From Cristatella mucedo (lineage: Eukaryota > Bryozoa > Phylactolaemata > Cristatellidae), in NCBI GenBank assembly GCA_009760855.2, contig WPIO01000035.1:3495001-3559000 (forward strand): a DNA stretch of 64,000 bases, read 5' to 3'. Under the pieces are notes generated by a model. That model ran no database searches. It saw only the letters and a program-made list of their open reading frames with translations, and was not told the DNA's origin. This document shows positions 58,481-64,000 of this stretch, piece after piece. Both the position numbers and the translations under genes were made by a program. Every line of letters starts with the position of its first letter. The first letter of the stretch is position 1.

Positions 58481-59364
58481 AGGATACCAAAACCAATCAC
58501 AATTTAAGGTGCTAACCTAGGAGTGGTTAAGGAGATTATTGATGGTCTTCATCAGCATTGTTGTACCGCCCAACTGTAATTCGCCTATGATTTAAATGAA
58601 GGAGGACTTTTCATATTCTTACAGAGATTAATACGATCTTCTGTGGTCCTCAAACGCCAGTCGATCATCGATCAGTCGTGCCCTTATTTATGCTTTCTCA
58701 ATCATGCACTTACCAGACCAAGATAGTTTAATGTTTGAGGTGAATCACAGGCCACTAGAGGGAGGGCATACAGCTTGCTTAATTAGAGGATCTAACTCAT
58801 TCAGAACTTCGGATATGTCGCGTTGTAACATTCCACCACTGAGAACATGTAGAGAAGAAGAATGTAGCAGCTGGGATATGGATGATAGTTTTATGAAGAC
58901 GGCACAATATCATGGGTCTCGAGGTTTACCTATTCGCACTTGATTCTGAACACCAATGAGGGAGTAAACTTCAGACTGGATGAGATCAGGGTGTTAATGT
59001 TTTCAGAATATAGTACTAGTAGGTGACGACAGCGTTCAATCATAGGAGAATACTTTCTCTCTATTGTGTGACCTTTAAGCTACATTTGAAAATAAATTAG
59101 TCAGCTGGCGATATGTGGCGTCAGCTCAGTAGTCGAAATGAATTTCCAAATCGCCCAGCGCCATAAAGGGATACTAATCGCAGCCAGAATCAAAGTGAGA
59201 TCACAGCAATCTGCGATAAACAAAGACTTTAATATGGGGCTGGTGGATTATTCTCACCGTCAGCAATTAGCTGTTGGAGAACTCAAAACAAGAGATTCGT
59301 AAGATTCCGCCATTGAATTACTGTGAGATATTATGAATTGAGAGAGTACGTCAGACAGTGCCAT
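58481..59364. other. Unassigned region
   Basis: No recognised gene; an ATG frame at 58704-58943 has no known domain. Confidence 0.35.
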
Positions 59365-59561
59365 CTTACGAACCAGCTCAATGTTCAGTGTACTGTTCCT
59401 GCTCTCTTTTACATACAGGGTAATTTCAAACTTGTCCAGCCACGTCACTTAAACAAGTTTTTGAAATCTGTGACTCGGGGCTTATTGATCTGCACCTAGA
59501 CTCAACAGACAGCCTCGATACCCTCACTGATGCTCTGAACATGACACTTGGGATTGCTCTT

Positions 59562-59688
59562 GACAATAATAAAAATAATAATAATGCACTTGATAAAGCG
59601 CCCTCAGAGAACTTAATCTCTCTCTAGGCGCTTTACATTTGCTGCAAGGGGAAATGCAATTGAATGGTGAGTAATATCATGCTTGATA
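59562..59688 (-). mobile_element. LINE-A 3'UTR insertion inside LINE-B
   Basis: (AAT)n, hairpin at 59593-59634 (GCGCC type), then TGCTGCAAGGGGAAATGCAA to TCATGCTTGATA. Only about 125 bp of the element was inserted. A target duplication was not clearly seen. Confidence 0.88.
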
Positions 59689-60479
59689 ATCATGCTCCCG
59701 TTCATTATATCTGTGTACCGAGTGATTCGTTTCAAATTACAAAAAAACTTCAAAACATGCGCCGTGTTAAGCCCAGGCTTGAACGTCGTTTTAAGAAATC
59801 GGGTTCTAATGCAGATCTAATCGATTTTCAAGACTTCCTTCGAGTTTAAGACTGAAAAGTTTAAAGCCGGGGCTTCTTTTTGCACTCGAAAACTGAAGTC
59901 CTGCCAATCAGATCCAAAACAGATTTATAGGACGATAAACAATTTACCTGCCACTGCTGAGAGGTCTGACTCCCCAGATATTAACAGCTCAACAGAAAAG
60001 TTTTCAGCCTGCTTTACTGAAAAGATTTTGCACATTTGTGCCTCCATAAAACTCCTTCGGAGTAAAGCAGTTGCGGAATCGCATCCCTCTGCCCTTCTTC
60101 AAAGATTTTTCAAGGTTTTATGTATGAGATGATGCTACATTAATACGGTCTAGTAAAAAGAGCTCGTCTCCTAGAGACCTTATGCCATCATCGCTGTGAT
60201 CTTCACTGGCTGACTAACTTAGCCGTGCGATAACCAAGATTTGTAATGCTTACACGGAAAAAGGGTTTGTACCCAAGTCCTTCAAAACGGCAATGTTTGG
60301 GTCCATACTTGAAAAGCCACGATTTTATGCAGAGGTCCTTGCTAACGATCACCTATTTTCCCTTCTTTCTTTCTTGTCAAAGATTCTTGAAAATAATTGT
60401 CGCTAAGCAACTGGTTGCACATAATGAAAATAATGAAATGTCAGAAAAATTTCTATCGGAGTTCTAGAGGCACTACTCC

Positions 60480-60860
60480 ACTGAGACTGCTCTCCTCCGT
60501 GTTAACAAGGACATACTATGTGGCAACGATGACGGGAATTTCACTGCCCTAACTCTGCTAGATCTGTCAGCTGCCTTCGACACCAGTGATCACGATGTTC
60601 TACTTCAACGATTGAGAACAACGATCGGTCTGGCAGACGAGGAACTGGCGTGGATTAAATCGTACTTGTCTGATCGTATTCAATCCGTGTCGTGTGGAGG
60701 TCATATCTCACCCACGAGACCGGTCACCTGTGCAGTCCCTCAAGGGTCCGTCCTCGGTCCCTTGCTATTCTCCATTTATACTCTACCGATGGGAAACGCG
60801 ATTTAGGTCCATGAAATAGAATATCACTTTTACGCTGAAGATACTCAGACGTATTTGTCA
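60480..60860 (+). pseudogene. LINE-B reverse transcriptase core
   Basis: Reads STETALLRVNKDILCGNDDG, then LLDLSAAFDTSDHDVLLQRL (motif A, AFD intact), SYLSDRIQSVSCGGH, CAVPQGSVLGPLLF (motif B), and after a stop near 60806 YHFYAEDTQTYLSF (motif C, YAED instead of YADD). The frame is broken near motif C. About 30 bp further on, a LINE-A insertion cuts it off. In an intact element this protein would nick target DNA through its endonuclease and prime reverse transcription there; this copy cannot. Confidence 0.85.
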
Positions 60861-60892
60861 TTTAAACGGTCAGAATCTGCCGCAATAACTCA

Positions 60893-61497
60893 TTAAATAA
60901 TAATAATAATAATAATAATGCACTTGATAAAGCACCCTCAGAGAATTCAATCTCTTTCTAGGCACTATACATTTGCTGCAAAGGGAAACGCAACTGTATG
61001 GTAAGTAATATCATGCTTGATAAACAACATCGATAACATAGCTATTGGGTGACATGCACAGGGTCAGCATGCAAAGCATGAATGTGGTTAGTGGCAGCAT
61101 GCACAGTGTCAGCACGCATAAGCACATTAAGGCCGAATCTGAGGGACCCACTAAATGCTGTCCTAAATAGGTGTCTTTAATTTTCTTTTGAACGTGGTCA
61201 AGTCAGGGGATATTCTGACGCAAGTTGAGAGGGAGTTCCAGGCTTTGGGAGCATACGAACTAAATGCACGGTCTCCAAAGGATTTGAGGTTTGTACGAGG
61301 TATTGGTAAACTGTTGGCTTCCGAAAGGCCGGTGGTACGATGCTTGGCCTGGTGGGGTAGTAGATCTGAGTGATAAGTTGGAGCCAAAGAATGAGCTGAC
61401 CTACAAGTGAGCGACAAAACCATGAAGTCGATCCGTTGCTTGACTGGTAGCCAGTGCAGGTCGGCGAGAAGTGGTGTGACGTGGCAACTGCGACGAA
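60893..61497 (-). mobile_element. LINE-A insertion (3' part) inside LINE-B
   Basis: (AAT)n, hairpin (60927-60968, GCACC/GGTGC-like with one mismatch), 3'UTR, then reverse-strand coding for the C-terminal part (PTYHSDLLPHQAKHRTTGLSE, NLKSFGDRAFSSYAPKAWNSL, 61163-61423), ending at GTGGCAACTGCGACG. It separates the LINE-B RT core from its C-terminal region. Confidence 0.92.
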
Positions 61498-61499
61498 AT

Positions 61500-62440
61500 C
61501 AATTTTTGATAATAAATAAATTATTGCGTTGCCAAAATTCGATCCCAGATGTCGGGAAATTTTTTGAAACTAAACTGCAATAAAATCAAACTGCTTTTCA
61601 TAGGAAACCCTGAGCGTATGGCTAGATTAGAACGATTTGCTCTTCTCATAGGTGGTGCTGCTGTGCGACCATCCCCAAGTGCCCGAAATGTATATGTTGT
61701 TTTCGACAGCTGCCCAAATTTTAAAAAGCTTTGTTTAGAAGATCTCTTCTACAGCTAGCCATCACATCCGATCCTTGTCTGCGATTAGGAGCTGTCTTCC
61801 ACGGTGGCTTGCAAAAAAGTTAACTAACTCCTTAGTTTTTTCTTGGCTTGATAATTGTAATTCCCTTTTGAATGGGCTAGCAAGAAAAGCAGCCAGGCCA
61901 CTGCAAATGGCTATGCATATGGCTGCAAGGCTAGTTTTCAAGTCCCAGAGGTTTGACCACGTGTCTCATTTGCTAATAGAGCTAGGATGGCTTCCGGTTG
62001 ATCAACAGATACAGAGCGAAGTTCTTACGATGACCAACAAGGCCCGCCACGGCTTGGCTTCTCCATTCCTTGCAGAACTGCTGCACCAGTTTCAGCCTCC
62101 TAGTGCCCTCATGTCCTGCGTGGACAATAAATTAGCTGTTTCATTCCTACGCTTAAAGACCGTTGGCGACAGAAGCTTTAGCTCTGAAGGTCCTAGATTG
62201 TGGAACTCGCCTCCACAAGTCTTACGCAACGACAACTACTCTCCTGCTGCCGACTATGGCTCATCCTTTCCAGCGGTCTTGAGCTGCTACTTCCATGCCA
62301 TTCACTACTTCAACTGCTCGCCTGCCTCTGCTATACTTTTTACTTCTCTTTGTTGCGTGAGATGGAGTCCATTGGCTACCGAATGCGTACCGAAAGCCGC
62401 TTTGGCTGTGAGTGGGCTAAACAAAACTCTCCTGAGTAAC
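61500..62440 (+). pseudogene. LINE-B RT C-terminal region
   Basis: 61549-61758 reads FLKLNCNKIKLLFIGNPERM (the LNxxKTxxLxxG motif region). 61775-62542 is open and reads FSWLDNCNSLLNGLA, MAARLVFKSQRFDHVSHLL, ELGWLPVDQQIQSEV and LRLKTVGDRSFSSEGPRLWNS, the LINE C-terminal pattern shared with LINE-A (LDFCNSLL, LHWLPV, LKSFGDRAFSS) but clearly a different family. The end of the 255-residue frame runs into the 3'UTR and TTACATTAGA tail, so its last ~60 residues are probably not original coding. Confidence 0.85.
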
Positions 62441-62540
62441 ACTCACATAGGCTTTGTGGAGTTACAGATGGAGATACGTTACATTAGATTACATTGTTTA
62501 GATTACATTAGATTACCTTGTTACATTAGATTACATAGGT

Positions 62541-62705
62541 GAGCCACGATGGCACACTAGGTAAGGCGGTTGCTTTCACGACCTCGGTCCCGAGGTCATG
62601 GGTTCGATTCCTGTGGTGGGCGATTAAGTATTGCCACTGCAAGCGGTGGTGATAGCCGTAAAGGCTCTTCTGCCGCTATACAAAAAGAGGCTGTTTAACC
62701 AGCTA
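62541..62705 (+). repeat. SINE-1 copy, best preserved
   Basis: Directly follows the LINE-B tail. Layout: GTGAGCCACGATGGCACACTAGGTAAGG type head with an A-box-like stretch, B box GGTTCGATTCC (62602-62612, matching the pol III consensus), body CCACTGCAAGCGGTGGTGAT, AAGGCTCTTCTGCCGCTATA and the tail AAAAAGAGGCTGTTT. This copy is the reference for the others. Confidence 0.88.
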
Positions 62706-64000
62706 GGACATTGTGATTAATCTAGAGGTGTAAAAGAAAGAGGAGCCTTTCGGGTCGGCTTTTATTCTTGCTAAGCAATCAATCCCATTCAGCCAGGCCT
62801 TGGTCCATGGAAACAGGTTAAGGGCATCGTCGAGAATCTCTTCGCCTATCGTTAGGGGTTCATCGCACGGTGAGCGAACGTTCGACTGGTACACGTAGAG
62901 ACTCGCCGTTAAGTTTGGGTGATTTCGGCAATTACGGCGATTTGCTGGGGGATCGTACCAGACTGCTGGTGACAGTGCTGAGAATACTGAGCATGCGCCC
63001 CTGTCACCTGTCACGTTGTCACCCCGTCACTTGCTAAGAGTGGTTGGCTTCCTGCAATAGCAGCGGCCTCGGCGATGGTGCCGGACGCTCCTCACCGATC
63101 AGCCGTCCAGCTCCGAGCCAACTTGCCGAGATTCCTAGCTAAGGGATTAAGCTCATTCAATTTTTCCACGGCCATCCAGCTTTAGTCGCGACTGTTGAGT
63201 CGCGGTCGATCGCACAGCGGTGAAACGGAAGAGACAGGGGTCCAAGGAGGATAAGCTAGAGTTGCTCAGCGGCGTTTGGCTAAACCCGTATCCGTCCTGA
63301 ATGAGGACGGTGGGACGCCGTCGGAGAGGAGAGCCTCCTGGCCGCCATGACTATTCCCGGCGTGGATTTCCGCAGAGGTTCGAACAGCTATCAGGTCGCC
63401 TAGTAACACCAGAGTACGCTGCTCCCAGCGGCTGACGGCCTTAGCAGCTTGACATCTAGCTACCGTCCGGATACGGCTGCTGCCGCCAACCCGTGCTGGA
63501 CGAGGGCGTCCGGCGGAACTACTGGCGCGACAGGCCGCTCGCTCAGTTGTTCCAGCTTCGTGCAAGCCGCTATGCGAAATAGCTGCCCGTCTAAAGCAGA
63601 TATCCCGAGTTCAAGTCAGCTTCATTTTTAGAGTATTTACTGTACTGATGCAATAAAAGCTATAGTTTCTGAGGCATAGCATTTTATTGTTAATCTTCGT
63701 GCTGCATCCAAATTTTCACTGGTTTACACATAGAATAAATTCACTCGGCGGCTACACTTCTGGGCGCAGACGCCGACTTCTTGCGGCTGTGCGTACTGGT
63801 ACGGATCAGCAGCTTGGGTCGCAATCACAGGTTTTATTCGTTTTTAGAGGCCTGCGTGTGAAGCATGCCGGATATGTCGTGCCAGATGCCATTCGTACGC
63901 GGCTCTTTCGAACAGGTACCGATCAAATTGGTAGACCCTTAGCCGTGATTTATTAAAAAGAATAGCTCTCCCAAAGAACTCAAGCGAAAAATAAAATAAG
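62706..64000. other. Unassigned region, GC-richer at 63.0-63.56 kb
   Basis: Reverse-strand frames at 62703-63014 (103 codons, non-ATG start, includes PLTIGEEILDDALNLFPWTKAWLNG) and 63266-63565 (99 codons, Arg/Ser/Ala-rich) are not recognised. The first has a protein-like composition and could be an exon; no splice model could be made. Confidence 0.3.

Larger units (their letters stand above)
59365..62540 (+). mobile_element. LINE-B copy interrupted by two LINE-A insertions
   Basis: Plus-strand. 59370-59560 is the endonuclease/RT linker matching 22480-22660; 59690-60480 the linker and N-terminal RT; 60480-60860 the RT core; 61500-62440 the RT C-terminal region; 62440-62540 the 3' end with TTACATTAGA repeats. 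Reverse LINE-A pieces sit at 59562-59688 and 60893-61497. Rejoining the flanks restores LINE-B continuity against the 22 kb copy (left junction: GCTCTTGAC | CATGCTCC). Stops and shifts exist outside the insertions too. Confidence 0.85.

Overview
This window is non-coding, repeat-rich nuclear DNA of a multicellular animal, most likely an invertebrate. It has no operon-like gene runs, no ribosome-binding-site architecture and no rRNA. What can be recognised is almost entirely retrotransposon material: two LINE families of the CR1/L2 (Jockey-superfamily) type, two tRNA-derived SINE families with A/B-box promoters, one small LTR retrotransposon, and many micro- and minisatellites. I cannot name the species, and I see no complete, confidently identifiable host protein-coding gene.

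Layout. 0.1-1.2 kb holds a LINE-B relic. 1.43-3.46 kb is a complete but non-autonomous LTR element: 277/278-bp LTRs, TG...CA ends, a 5-bp GGGAT target duplication, and a gag-like frame enlarged by in-frame tandem repeats. 3.5-16.5 kb is old sequence with minus-strand LINE-A relics (5.2, 8.4, 9.6, 15.7 kb), SINE-1 copies, microsatellites and a strong hairpin at 11.6 kb. 17-28 kb has isolated LINE 3' ends, a LINE-B copy with endonuclease and RT remnants (21.8-23.6 kb) and a pair of SINE-1 copies (25.5-25.86 kb). 30.5 kb has a 15-bp minisatellite. 32.2-33.3 kb has a LINE-A copy followed by a SINE-1. 35.1-36.7 kb and 55.0-56.45 kb are GC/CpG-rich islands, the best candidates for host promoters or first exons. 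46.0-47.5 kb carries the youngest LINE-A copy, with an uninterrupted 421-residue RT-containing frame. 56.7-62.7 kb is dense nested repeats: LINE-A pieces inserted into a LINE-B copy, which is followed directly by a SINE-1.

How the parts relate. LINE-A ends in a short hairpin (AAAGCGCC paired with GGCGCTTT around a purine-rich stem) plus a (TTA)n tail. SINE-2 has a tRNA-like head joined to the same hairpin end, which suggests that it is mobilised by LINE-A reverse transcriptase. Some LINE-A copies carry paired changes that keep the hairpin (GCACC/GGTGC), consistent with selection on RNA structure. LINE-B ends in an ATTACA-like repeat, and its last ~135 bp recurs as isolated modules. The LTR element lacks pol and would depend on another element.

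Limits: family names LINE-A, LINE-B, SINE-1 and SINE-2 are local labels. Alignments were made by eye, boundaries of old copies are approximate (tens of bases), and no database search was possible.
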